DNA of 64,000 bases from Paenibacillus vini (GTDB taxonomy: Bacteria; Bacillota; Bacilli; Paenibacillales; Paenibacillaceae), in contig NZ_BOSL01000002.1 in assembly GCF_018403325.1 (NCBI RefSeq), positions 124,001 to 188,000 on the forward strand. The letters are read 5' to 3'. This document shows positions 54,121-62,528 of this stretch, one piece after another; position 1 is the first letter of the stretch; each line of letters begins with the position of its first letter. The notes under the pieces are model-generated. The model worked only from the letters and a program-made list of their open reading frames with translations. It did no database searches and had not been told where the DNA came from. Made by a program: the position numbers and the translations under genes.

Positions 54121-54963
54121 ATGATAAAGCAAAATTTCTCCGAACGAAATGGATATATAAGTAAACAAATTCAATTTGAAAATGTTGATTTTGCACTTAA
54201 AAACAGAATTTGGAATGTGTTTTATGTTGAAAATCAACATCTATTGAACCCTTCTCTAAGAAGCCCGAGTTTGGAAATCGTTGAGGACATCTTAGATGTT
54301 TTTGGATTTACATATGAGTATCCAAAAGATTGGTTAATGCGTGAAAGAAACATGAAAAAACTAGAGAGTCTTTTTCTGAAAAAAGAGTGGCACTTCGCTT
54401 ATGATTTTATTGAGGTTTACTTAGAAAAGGTATCTGAAAGAAGTAAATCCAATTCAAATAATCTTGCAAAGGAATTTAATCGAGTGTTAGAAGAAGAAAA
54501 GTCTGGATATCGCATTGTAAAAAGATTGGTTGTTCCAATAACAACAAAATCTGAATTAAAATCTATTGATCAATCAACTAATACAAAGTATGATTCTGTG
54601 AATATACATATGTTAAAAGCCCTCTCTTTATACTCTAGGCGTAAAAATCCAGATTACGAGAATTCTATAAAAGAATCTATTAGCGCGATTGAGTCACTTT
54701 GCTGCATTATTACAGGCAATAATAAAGCTACTTTGGGAGATGCGCTTAAAAAAATGGATGAGAGTGGATTGAAATTGCATGGCGCTTTGAAATCAGCTTT
54801 AAATCAGCTTTACGGTTATACTTCCGATCAAAATGGTATTCGTCATGCAGGTATTGACTTTGCAGGGGCATCTACAGAAGATGCAAAATATATGTTGGTT
54901 TCTTGTTCTGGTTTTGTAAATTATATTGTTGAGAAGTGGGAAAAGAATAATAATTCAATGTAA
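54121..54963 (+). CDS. AbiJ-NTD4-like / HEPN-type abortive infection protein
   Basis: 280 residues with AAGGAGATG upstream, 40 bases after qatD. The N-terminus FSERNGYISKQIQFENVDF followed by LKNRIWNVF matches the AbiJ N-terminal domain 4 pattern. The C-terminal 110 residues (SIKESISAIESLCCIITG, then LNQLYGYTSDQNGIRHAG) match HEPN/Abi-C-like ends with the IRH motif that suggests RNA cleavage. AbiJ-type proteins are predicted abortive-infection effectors. It may act with QatABCD or be a separate passenger. Same AT-rich composition as the qat genes. Confidence 0.8.
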   Translation: MIKQNFSERNGYISKQIQFENVDFALKNRIWNVFYVENQHLLNPSLRSPSLEIVEDILDVFGFTYEYPKDWLMRERNMKKLESLFLKKEWHFAYDFIEVYLEKVSERSKSNSNNLAKEFNRVLEEEKSGYRIVKRLVVPITTKSELKSIDQSTNTKYDSVNIHMLKALSLYSRRKNPDYENSIKESISAIESLCCIITGNNKATLGDALKKMDESGLKLHGALKSALNQLYGYTSDQNGIRHAGIDFAGASTEDAKYMLVSCSGFVNYIVEKWEKNNNSM

Positions 54964-55428
54964 TGGTTGATTACTTACACGTACTTGTCACTGGTCACGA
55001 TTTTAGTCACTTTTTTCTTTTCCAAGTGTCGCGAGGTAATAGAACGTAAAAACATAAACTTGGGAAATCTTTGCCCTACAAGGCTTCCTCCGCTCTCTTT
55101 AACACAAACCTTATCTCACCATTGGCAGCGGCGAGGTCAGCATTGATTTCTTTCTAATACTTTTTTATTAGTATAACAACTGCGACTCATTTAGTGCTGA
55201 ATCCCTTAGGATTAGATACAAAGTGACTCAATATTGCAAACAGCTAAGTAAGGGTAAAAAGAGCAGAAGTACGTGGCTTCTTCTCTATTATTTTGCTAAC
55301 ATTGCTCCATATGCAAACTCCTGAACTTAAAGTGTGTGGAACATAAAAAAAGTGCTATTAACCCGCATAATTAAAGGATTTTGGCTTGATTTTTCCGTGA
55401 TGTAGAAGAGGGGCCAATAAGTCCGTTT
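54964..55428. other. Right island flank, no intact gene
   Basis: AT-rich. On the minus strand a 24-codon open stretch (about 55076-55157) reads EINADLAAANGEIRFVLKR..., flanked by stops, and looks like a remnant of a lost coding sequence. GTCAC repeats lie at about 54985-55015. One TTTGCTAAC copy lies at 55292-55300. No integrase motif is seen. Confidence 0.4.
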
Positions 55429-55490
55429 CAGGACTTAAAATCCTGCGGTAGGTGACTACCGTACCGGTTAGATCCCGGTCCTCGGCATCA
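55429..55490 (+). repeat. attR-like copy of the 62-bp direct repeat (tRNA-Leu 3' fragment)
   Basis: Copy of 48011-48072 with a single change, C to A at 55470, in the T-loop (TTCGATC becomes TTAGATC). It lacks the 5' part of the tRNA, so it cannot make a functional tRNA. Marks the right junction of the island. Confidence 0.93.
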
Positions 55491-55501
55491 ATGAAAGAGT
55501 T

Positions 55502-55549
55502 AAAGGTCGCAAGACTGCGCGAAAGCGCCGTTTTGCGACCTTTTTCTTT
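55502..55549 (+). terminator. Terminator, probably the original one of tRNA-Leu
   Basis: AAAGGTCGCAA (55502-55512) pairs with TTGCGACCTTT (55533-55543), then a T run. It follows attR by 11 bases, where the tRNA-Leu terminator would lie if the island were removed. Confidence 0.85.
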
Positions 55550-55646
55550 TTTTATCGCGTCTGACATCTACTAACGTGGTAAAATGCTGTTGTAATCTTA
55601 ATTGATACGTGAATTTATTTTCAATAACAGCCGGGGAGGGGACTGG

Positions 55647-56324
55647 ATGATGTTCGGAAACGATTGGGACGAGGTGCTTAAGGAAGAATTGGACAAGCCC
55701 TATTTTAAAGAGCTGATGAACTGGCTTGACGGGGAATACGAGGAGCACACGGTATATCCGCCTAGGGAGTTTTTATTCCAGGCGCTGAAGCTGACAAGCT
55801 ATGAAGATACGAAGGCGGTTATTTTGGGGCAGGATCCTTATCATGGACCGGGGCAGGCGCACGGCCTCAGCTTTTCCGTACTGCCGGGAGTCCGGATACC
55901 TCCGTCGCTCCGCAATATGTATAAGGAGTTGGCGACCGATCTAGATTGCCCGGCCCCGACAACGGGAACGTTGACGCCATGGGCACAGCAGGGAGTGCTG
56001 CTGCTGAATACGGTGCTGACGGTGCGGGACGGACAGCCCGGTTCCCACCAGGGAAAGGGGTGGGAGAGATTTACGGATGCCGTGATCGAAGCATTGAACC
56101 GCCGCGAACGGCCGGTTGTGTTTGTGCTTTGGGGGAGCCATGCCCAGAAAAAAGGGCAGATGATCGATACGACCCGGCATGAAATTATCGCTTCGGCGCA
56201 TCCCAGCCCGCTGGCGGCAAGAAGAGGCTTCTTCGGGAGCCGTCCGTTTTCGCGAATGAATACTTTTTTGGAACGGCAAGGTGAAGCACCTATCGATTGG
56301 TCGGCGAATATGACGGAGGATTAA
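55647..56324 (+). CDS. ung: Uracil-DNA glycosylase
   Basis: Family 1 UDG that removes uracil from DNA. ATG 55647 (a second ATG follows at once) has GGGGAGGG at 55633-55640. The 225-residue protein has the catalytic water-activating motif [34 protein letters not shown] and the minor-groove loop [14 protein letters not shown]. First gene right of the island. Confidence 0.95.
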   Translation: MMFGNDWDEVLKEELDKPYFKELMNWLDGEYEEHTVYPPREFLFQALKLTSYEDTKAVILGQDPYHGPGQAHGLSFSVLPGVRIPPSLRNMYKELATDLDCPAPTTGTLTPWAQQGVLLLNTVLTVRDGQPGSHQGKGWERFTDAVIEALNRRERPVVFVLWGSHAQKKGQMIDTTRHEIIASAHPSPLAARRGFFGSRPFSRMNTFLERQGEAPIDWSANMTED

Positions 56325-56455
56325 AAATATTAATAGGACCAAGGTCTCGTTTTTGGCTAAAAAGGTTACTGAAAATATCCTAAAAACCGATATAAAACGC
56401 ATAGGCCCGGAAAGGAAGGTTTTCCGGCAAAGATGGAATTAAAGGAGAGAAATGA

Positions 56456-58696
56456 ATGACTGCTAAGAGGAAGATGACAGGTTGGCTCCTGGCGATGGTA
56501 CTGCTGCTTACCACAGCATTTCCAAGTGGCGCTTTTGCGGCAACCGGCGATGTAGTGTCGATTGACATCGAGGGTTCGGGAACAACGGTTGAACTTACGG
56601 TAGGCAAGACGAAACAGCTTAAAGTATGGGGAACAACCGAAGGCTCCACCGTAAAGAAAGATTTGACGAATGCCGTTAGCTGGTCATCGAGTGACAGCGA
56701 AGTCATTAAAGTAACTAATGGTTTTCTTACGTCATTAAAAGCGGGGACGGTAACGATCTGGGCGGATCATGCACAAGGCCCTAAGTCCAGTATTCAAGTC
56801 ACTGCAAAGGATTCCTACAAGGAATTGACGCTCGAATATTCCCAAAAAGGGAAATACAAGCTCGGTTCCAGCGATAAATATTTGACGGTAAAAGCGCTGG
56901 CCGCGATCGAAGGCTCCGAGGGCGCTACGAAGGACGTAACGGCTGATACCGATTGGTCCAGCTCCAACTCCGGCGTCCTGACCATTGAGAAAGGACAAAT
57001 TACCCTTGTAGGCGAAGGAACGGCGACCATTACCGCGAAATATTCGGGTCTTACGGCGACTTATAAAGCTACCGTTAGCTCGCCTTATTCCGAATTGACG
57101 CTGAAATATCTCGTTAAAGGCAGCGATGGCGTGGTTAAGGAACTGCCTGCCGAAGATATCGAGCTAGTCGTTGGCGACAGTGAAGCTGAATTGAAGGCGG
57201 AATCCACGTCGGCCAGCGACAGTACCTCCAAGTCGGACGTGAGCGATAAAGCAACTTGGACTTCATCCGATACGGCGGTTGCTACGGTAGAAAAGGGTAA
57301 AATCAAAGCACTGACCGTTGGTAAAACAACGATCACCGTCGATTATCTCGGCGTAAAAGCTCAAACCGACGTGTATGTTCGTACACCTTTTGAAGCTATT
57401 CTGCTTGATCCTTCCGGCGATCAGTCGATGTTCATCGGCGAGACGCTGGAAGTCGACGCTGAAGTTAGAAGCGGCGTGAACGAATCGGTTATCGTGAGCT
57501 CGGATGCGACCTGGACTTCCTCCAATCCGCTTGTGGCTACAGTCTCCGGCGGGGACATTTCCGCCAAGACGGCTGGAACAACAACGATTAAGGTAAGTTA
57601 TAAAGGGATCAGCAAGTCCTTCAAAGTTACCGTGAACCCGACGATCACCAAGTTGGCTATTGAGAAGAAGGAACTGGATCTCTTTAAGGGCGAATCGATC
57701 AGTTTGCCGAAAGTAACGGCAACGAAGCTGGATGAAGAAGAAGTAGATTTCAGCAAGGAAGTAAAATGGACGTCAAGCAATGAAGAAGTTGCCAAAATCA
57801 AAGACGGCAAGATCGTTGCGGAAGATAAAGGCACGGTAACCTTGACCGCGAAGCTGCCGGAGACGGGAGTAACCTCGCCGGCGCAAATCCGCAGTACGGA
57901 AATTACAGTAACGCTTACCGTAAAGGAAAAGGTGCTGGCGCTGATCACGGAAGACGAGAAGCTTAGCATCGTTATCGGAGAAGAAACGAAGCTTCCTGAA
58001 GTGAACGCTGTTTGGGAAGACGGAGAAGAGGCAAGCATATCCGATTCTATCGAATGGAGTGTCTCGGGTTCCAATGCCGTCATCAAAACGACGGATAACG
58101 GTAAAATGATTAAAGGACTGACCAAAGGTACAGCTTCCTTGAAAGGAACTTACTCGAACAAAACGATCAGCATTCCGGTTACGATCGAGCAAAAGATCGT
58201 CAAAGTTGTTGTTGATCCGGTCAATATTACATTGAATGTAAAGAAAACGAAAGCTATTAAAGTAACCGGATTCTATAAAGACGGCAAAACCGTGAATCTG
58301 TCTAGCAAAGTTGGATGGGAGTCTTCCAATCCGGAGGTTGCCACCATCTCTTCGACTTCCGTTAAAGCAGTGGCGGAAGGTACCGCGACGCTTAAAGGCT
58401 CTTACCAGGGGTATGACGTAAGCGTGAAGGTCAGCGTAGTACCGAAGCTGATGAAGCTTACTGTGGATGAGAAGAGTTTGAAACTGGCGCCGGGCTCCGC
58501 AAAAACGGTAGTTGTGACGGCGGAGTATGACAACGGCAAGAAGTCCTCCGTAACAGGAAGTGCTTCTTGGACAAGCTCGAAGCCTTCCGTAGCCAAAGTT
58601 ACGGCAGGTAAAATAGAAGCGGTTGCTAAAGGCAGCGCTACAATCAAAGGCGTGTACGACGGGAAGACGGTTACGGTACGTGTAACGGTCAAATAG
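56456..58696 (+). CDS. Secreted Big2 (bacterial Ig-like) repeat protein
   Basis: 746 residues with a signal peptide (WLLAMVLLLTTAFPSGAFAA). The rest is about eight Ig-like Big2 modules of 80-90 residues, each with the pattern WSSSD-x3-VAKV...G-I-A...G-x-ATI (for example VSWSSSDSEVIKV and ASWTSSKPSVAKV). No SLH, LPXTG or catalytic module is seen. Such proteins are surface or extracellular scaffolds or adhesins. AAAGGAGAGA precedes the start. Monocistronic with its own terminator. Confidence 0.9.
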   Translation: MTAKRKMTGWLLAMVLLLTTAFPSGAFAATGDVVSIDIEGSGTTVELTVGKTKQLKVWGTTEGSTVKKDLTNAVSWSSSDSEVIKVTNGFLTSLKAGTVTIWADHAQGPKSSIQVTAKDSYKELTLEYSQKGKYKLGSSDKYLTVKALAAIEGSEGATKDVTADTDWSSSNSGVLTIEKGQITLVGEGTATITAKYSGLTATYKATVSSPYSELTLKYLVKGSDGVVKELPAEDIELVVGDSEAELKAESTSASDSTSKSDVSDKATWTSSDTAVATVEKGKIKALTVGKTTITVDYLGVKAQTDVYVRTPFEAILLDPSGDQSMFIGETLEVDAEVRSGVNESVIVSSDATWTSSNPLVATVSGGDISAKTAGTTTIKVSYKGISKSFKVTVNPTITKLAIEKKELDLFKGESISLPKVTATKLDEEEVDFSKEVKWTSSNEEVAKIKDGKIVAEDKGTVTLTAKLPETGVTSPAQIRSTEITVTLTVKEKVLALITEDEKLSIVIGEETKLPEVNAVWEDGEEASISDSIEWSVSGSNAVIKTTDNGKMIKGLTKGTASLKGTYSNKTISIPVTIEQKIVKVVVDPVNITLNVKKTKAIKVTGFYKDGKTVNLSSKVGWESSNPEVATISSTSVKAVAEGTATLKGSYQGYDVSVKVSVVPKLMKLTVDEKSLKLAPGSAKTVVVTAEYDNGKKSSVTGSASWTSSKPSVAKVTAGKIEAVAKGSATIKGVYDGKTVTVRVTVK

Positions 58697-58707
58697 ATTT
58701 TAAATTA

Positions 58708-58747
58708 CGGCAGCTTGCCTCCTTTGGGAAGGCGGGCTGTCTTTTTA
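58708..58747 (+). terminator. Terminator of the Big2 gene
   Basis: GGCAGCTTGCCTCC pairs imperfectly with GGAAGGCGGGCTGTC, followed by TTTTTATTT. Confidence 0.8.
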
Positions 58748-58829
58748 TTTGCGATCTATGACTGTAACGCAGACGCTTGCCTGTGCTATAGTATAAAAAA
58801 GGGATTTCAGGAAGAGGAATAATGCATCT

Positions 58830-59738
58830 ATGATGAGACGTAAAAGGTTTTGGCAGACACGTATTTTGATGGGAATTTGCACGGTTGTTATTTGGTCCTT
58901 GTTATCCGGATGTGCACTAAATCTGGAGGATTTCCAGGCTCAAGGGGATAACGGTTCGTCTCCTGTCTCCTCATCGTCCGGGAACAAGCTGCGCGTCATT
59001 TTTCTGGATGTCGGCCAAGGCGCATCACAACTGCTGATCAGCCCTTCGGGACGGACGATGCTGGTGGATGCAGGCAATAACAACATGGAGCAGCAAATGC
59101 TGGATTACTTAAGGCAGTTTGGTGTTGATCGGATCGATATCATGGTGGGCACGCATCCTGACGCGGACCATATCGGCGGGTTGGATGCCGTGATCGATCA
59201 TCATGAGATTGGCGCCATTTACATGCCGAAAATCCAGAGCAACACGAAGACCTTCGAGTCATTGCTCCAATCGATTCGGAGTAAAGGTCTTAAGGTTAAG
59301 AGTGCCCAGAGCGGCCTTCGCCTGGACTGGGATGACGAGGTAAAGGTAGAAATGCTTGCTCCTGTAGAAGTCAGCGATGACAGCAATAACATGAGCGCGG
59401 TGCTCAAAGTGTCTTATGGCGGAACGTCCTTCTTGCTGACGGGCGATGCCGAGCGCGAGAGCGAGAAGGCCATGATGGCTTCAGGCAAGGACTTACGGGC
59501 TGATGTACTGCTTGTGGGGCATCACGGGTCGAAGTCGTCCACGTCGCTTTCTTTTTTGCAGCAGGTATCTCCGAAGTTTGCCGTAATTCAGGTTGGAGAC
59601 AATTCTTATGGTCACCCCAAACAGGAGATTCTGAACCGGTTGAACAAAAACGGAGTCCAGGTTTATCGGAATGACTTACAGGGGACGATCGAAATTGCAT
59701 CGGATGGACAAAACTACGAGATCACGACAGAGAGGTGA
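58830..59738 (+). CDS. ComEC/Rec2-like metallo-beta-lactamase lipoprotein
   Basis: 302 residues. A basic start and hydrophobic segment end in a lipobox-like LLSGC, so it is probably lipid-anchored outside. The MBL fold is clear: VIFLDVGQGASQLL, VDAGNN, the metal motif THPDADHIGG, LLTGDAE and VGHHGSKSS. This matches the C-terminal hydrolase domain of ComEC, which degrades the non-imported DNA strand; here it stands alone without the channel. A small DUF3006 gene follows with a seven-base gap. Confidence 0.88.
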   Translation: MMRRKRFWQTRILMGICTVVIWSLLSGCALNLEDFQAQGDNGSSPVSSSSGNKLRVIFLDVGQGASQLLISPSGRTMLVDAGNNNMEQQMLDYLRQFGVDRIDIMVGTHPDADHIGGLDAVIDHHEIGAIYMPKIQSNTKTFESLLQSIRSKGLKVKSAQSGLRLDWDDEVKVEMLAPVEVSDDSNNMSAVLKVSYGGTSFLLTGDAERESEKAMMASGKDLRADVLLVGHHGSKSSTSLSFLQQVSPKFAVIQVGDNSYGHPKQEILNRLNKNGVQVYRNDLQGTIEIASDGQNYEITTER

Positions 59739-59745
59739 ACCGCCT

Positions 59746-59958
59746 ATGCAGGCGATTGTGGAGGGCTTTGAAGGGGATTTCTGCATTCTCGAGATCGATG
59801 GACAGACGAAGGATGTTCCGCGGCAGCAGATGGATGAAAAAGCTAAGGCCGGGGATATCGTGGTTTGGAACGGAGAAAAGTGGATCCTGGATCTGAAGCA
59901 GACCGAAGACCGAACAAGGCAAATCGGAAAGTTGATGGATGAAGTTTGGGAAGATTGA
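59746..59958 (+). CDS. DUF3006 small protein
   Basis: 70 residues from ATG 59746; the GAGGTGA site overlaps the end of the MBL gene. The product starts MQAIVEGFEGDFCILEIDG and keeps the small all-beta DUF3006 pattern with GDIVVWNGEKW. DUF3006 genes often lie beside MBL-fold ComEC-like genes, suggesting shared function. Confidence 0.8.
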   Translation: MQAIVEGFEGDFCILEIDGQTKDVPRQQMDEKAKAGDIVVWNGEKWILDLKQTEDRTRQIGKLMDEVWED

Positions 59959-59985
59959 CTACATAAACAAAGGGAGAGATAAACG

Positions 59986-60504
59986 ATGTTGGAAAAACCG
60001 CAAGCGGGGGAATATGCAGTACATTTCGAACCTTATATTCAAAAGGTACCGGAAGATAATCTGCCTTCCCTTCTGGAAAAGCAGGTTGACGAAGTGATTC
60101 AGCGGCTGGGGCAAATTACGGAGGAACAAGGATCCTACCGGTATGCGGAAGGGAAATGGAGTCTTAAAGAAGTGCTGGGGCATATTTCGGATACGGAACG
60201 CATTATGAGCTACCGCCTTCTTCGGATTGCCCGGGGCGATACGACGCCGCTGCCAGGGTTTGAGGAAAATCTGTTTGTGAGCCATGCGCATGCGGACCGC
60301 CAGACGGTAAACGCTTTGCTGCAGGATTTTGCTGCCGTAAGGATCGCGACTCTATCTCTGATTCGGCAGCTCGATGACGAAGCTTGGGCACGTATCGGCA
60401 CGTTTAGCGACCATCCGGGATCGGCACGGGCACTGGCCTATATTATCGCCGGTCATTCCATTCATCATTTTGATATCATTGAGGAACGTTATTTGCGACG
60501 TTAA
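59986..60504 (+). CDS. DinB family protein
   Basis: 172 residues forming a four-helix DinB/YfiT-like bundle: KWSLKEVLGHISDTERIMSYRLLRIARGD and IIAGHSIHHFDIIEERY place the three His of the usual metal site. The family includes bacillithiol S-transferases and many uncharacterised enzymes. A good AAGGGAGAG site precedes ATG 59986. Confidence 0.88.
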   Translation: MLEKPQAGEYAVHFEPYIQKVPEDNLPSLLEKQVDEVIQRLGQITEEQGSYRYAEGKWSLKEVLGHISDTERIMSYRLLRIARGDTTPLPGFEENLFVSHAHADRQTVNALLQDFAAVRIATLSLIRQLDDEAWARIGTFSDHPGSARALAYIIAGHSIHHFDIIEERYLRR

Positions 60505-60524
60505 ACTGCTGAATTAAGTCAACT

Positions 60525-60573
60525 CAAAAAAGACGCCCGGCTGTCTCCGTAGACAGCTTGGGCGTCTTTTTTT
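60525..60573. terminator. Bidirectional terminator between dinB-type gene and manA
   Basis: AGACGCCCGGCTGTCT (60531-60546) pairs with AGACAGCTTGGGCGTCT (60551-60567); A6 to the left and T7 to the right serve both strands. Confidence 0.9.
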
Positions 60574-60595
60574 ATATGAGAAGGGAGTTTCGTTT

Positions 60596-61546
60596 TTACT
60601 CGCCTTCGCGAGAAATAATCAGCATGAGTTCGCCCTCGATTTGGAAAGGTCCGAAATCGACCGGCAGGATAAAATGGTCGCCCTTAGCCAGCGAATATTC
60701 CTGATCCTCGACGGAGAGCTTGCCTTGGCCTTCAATTACGCTGCAAATCGTATATTTCTCATTAGCCGGTACATTTGCGGTTCCGGTTACATTCCATTTT
60801 TCCACGGTGAAGAAGGAATTGGATACAAAGGTTGTGACGGTCAGTCCGTCGGATTCCTTACTGCTGTATTGGACCGGCTCGTATGCCTGAGGAATGGAGG
60901 TAACGTCAATGGCTTTCTCCAAATGTAGGTCGCGCAGGTTGCCGTCTTTGTCCCGGCGGTCATAATCGTACACCCGGTACGTCGTATCCGAGCTTTGCTG
61001 GGTTTCCAGCACGACAATTCCCTTGCCCAACGCATGAATGGTACCGCTCGGCACGTAGAAGAAATCTCCGGCTTTTACAGGGACTTGGGTCAGCAAATCG
61101 TTCCATTCGCCGTCCTCGATCATTTGTACGAGCTGTTCCTTTGTTTTGGCTTCATGTCCGTAAATGATGACCGCTCCTGGCTCGGCATCGACGATATACC
61201 AGCATTCGGTTTTGCCCAGCTCGCCGTTCTCGTGTTTGCCAGCATATTCATCATCCGGATGCACTTGGACCGAAAGATCGTCGGAGGCATCCAGGATTTT
61301 AGTGAGCAGGGGGAATACGGCGGAATCCGAACGGAACAGCTCTTTATGGGAATTCCACAGCTCGCCGAGCTTCAGCCCTTGATAAGGGCCGCTCTTGACA
61401 ACGCTTTGGCCGTTGGGATGAGCGGATATCGCCCAGCACTCGCCCGTGCGGTCATTAGGAATTTCGTAGCCGAACAATTGCTGCAGCTTGGTTCCGCCCC
61501 AGATTCGTTCTTGAAATACGGGTTCCAAAAAAATAGGTTGATTCAT
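60596..61546 (-). CDS. manA: Mannose-6-phosphate isomerase, class I
   Basis: Zinc enzyme interconverting mannose-6-P and fructose-6-P. The 316-residue Firmicute-type short form has RIWGGTKLQQLFGYE, the zinc motif VQVHPDDEYA, GKTECWYIVDA and PSGTIHALGKG. It lies 20 bases downstream of the ROK kinase on the same strand, so the pair probably feeds mannose or fructose into glycolysis. Confidence 0.95.
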   Translation of the reverse strand: MNQPIFLEPVFQERIWGGTKLQQLFGYEIPNDRTGECWAISAHPNGQSVVKSGPYQGLKLGELWNSHKELFRSDSAVFPLLTKILDASDDLSVQVHPDDEYAGKHENGELGKTECWYIVDAEPGAVIIYGHEAKTKEQLVQMIEDGEWNDLLTQVPVKAGDFFYVPSGTIHALGKGIVVLETQQSSDTTYRVYDYDRRDKDGNLRDLHLEKAIDVTSIPQAYEPVQYSSKESDGLTVTTFVSNSFFTVEKWNVTGTANVPANEKYTICSVIEGQGKLSVEDQEYSLAKGDHFILPVDFGPFQIEGELMLIISREGE

Positions 61547-61566
61547 GGATAAAGTTCCTCCTCGTA

Positions 61567-62484
61567 TTAATAATTCAAATGAACAAGAGCCGCCGCGCCG
61601 ATCAGGCCGGCCTCCTGCTGCAATGCTGCCGGAATGACTGGTGTATTGCGGCCCGAAGGATTCAGCGCATGGTGCGCAACATAGTCCCGTACAGCATTAA
61701 ATAACGGGTTTCCGATTTGGGATACGCCGCCGCCGATCACAAGCAGCTCGGGGTCCAGCGTGTTGATCAGAGTGACACAGCCGATGCCGATATTGCGGAA
61801 CACCTGGTTGACCAGCCGTTCCATTTCGGGCTCCCTGTCGTTCAAGGCCAGATCGAACACTTCTTTCGAGGTGACGGTACGCCCTAACAGCTCGCTGGCC
61901 TGTCTGGCGATGGCTGTACCCGAGGCGACGTATTCCCAGCAGCCTTGCTGTCCGCATACGCAAGTGCCGACTGTAGGATCGACGACCAAATGACCGACAT
62001 CTCCGGCATTTCCGGTCGCTCCGGTAATCAGCTTGCCGTGACTATAAATGCCTGCCCCGATGCCGGTGCTGATCGTGATATAGACGAAATTATCGGCCTC
62101 CTTGGCGGCGCCGATCCACTTCTCCGCCAAAGCTGCGGCAGTGGCGTCATTCTGGAACGATATCGGCAATTCAAAATGCCGTTTGAAGGAATCGACGACG
62201 GGGAAGCCCCACCATCCCCGCATATTCGGCGGTTCCGTGATCTGGCCGAGCTTGGTGTTTAGCGGCCCGGGGGCCCCGATGCCGATGCCGAGAATATCCG
62301 CTTCTTTGATTCCCGCCGCCGTAGCGAGCTGTTTAACGGCAGCAGCGATCCGGTCCACCATTTCGGAAGGAGGAACGGAATGATCCGTGGGCAGCGTGTT
62401 CTTTGCAAGGACCTGCCCGCTTTGGTCGACGAGACCGATGGCGATTTTCGTACCTCCGATGTCAATGCCAACTGCGTAACTCAA
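61567..62484 (-). CDS. ROK family sugar kinase
   Basis: 305 residues from a TTG start with GGAGGT upstream. ATP motif GIDIGGTKIAIGLVD; catalytic Asp in SFQNDATAAALAE; GIGAGIYSHGKLITG; zinc motif CVCGQQGCWEY. The family includes glucokinase and fructokinase. Its place directly upstream of manA and beside a LacI regulator suggests a hexose, possibly fructose or mannose, as substrate. Named GlcK in many genomes, but that is not proven by the sequence. Confidence 0.9.
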   Translation of the reverse strand: MSYAVGIDIGGTKIAIGLVDQSGQVLAKNTLPTDHSVPPSEMVDRIAAAVKQLATAAGIKEADILGIGIGAPGPLNTKLGQITEPPNMRGWWGFPVVDSFKRHFELPISFQNDATAAALAEKWIGAAKEADNFVYITISTGIGAGIYSHGKLITGATGNAGDVGHLVVDPTVGTCVCGQQGCWEYVASGTAIARQASELLGRTVTSKEVFDLALNDREPEMERLVNQVFRNIGIGCVTLINTLDPELLVIGGGVSQIGNPLFNAVRDYVAHHALNPSGRNTPVIPAALQQEAGLIGAAALVHLNY

Positions 62485-62528
62485 AAGTTATTACCTCCAG
62501 ATAAGCGGTGCTAGTTTAGTTTGGTTAC

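Larger units (their letters stand above)
48011..55490. mobile_element. tRNA-Leu-integrated defence island (7.4 kb, no integrase)
   Basis: Bounded by 62-bp direct repeats, the left one in tRNA-Leu. Inside, the qat genes and flanks are far richer in A+T than neighbouring genes, with codons ending mostly in A or T. Contents: radC pseudogene, qatA, qatB, qatC, qatD, an AbiJ-like gene and about 470 bases of debris. No integrase, excisionase or replication gene is seen, so the element may be degenerate, moved in trans, or trapped. The surrounding gene order (tRNA-Leu, terminator at 55502, ung) would be continuous without it. Confidence 0.88.

Noticed and set aside
55429-55490. Second tRNA-Leu gene
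   Set aside because: Only the 3' 59 bases of the tRNA are present and the T-loop is changed; no acceptor 5' strand or D-arm, so it is an att remnant.
48011-55490. Intact prophage or ICE
   Set aside because: No integrase, capsid, replication or transfer genes are present; only att repeats, defence genes and a broken radC.
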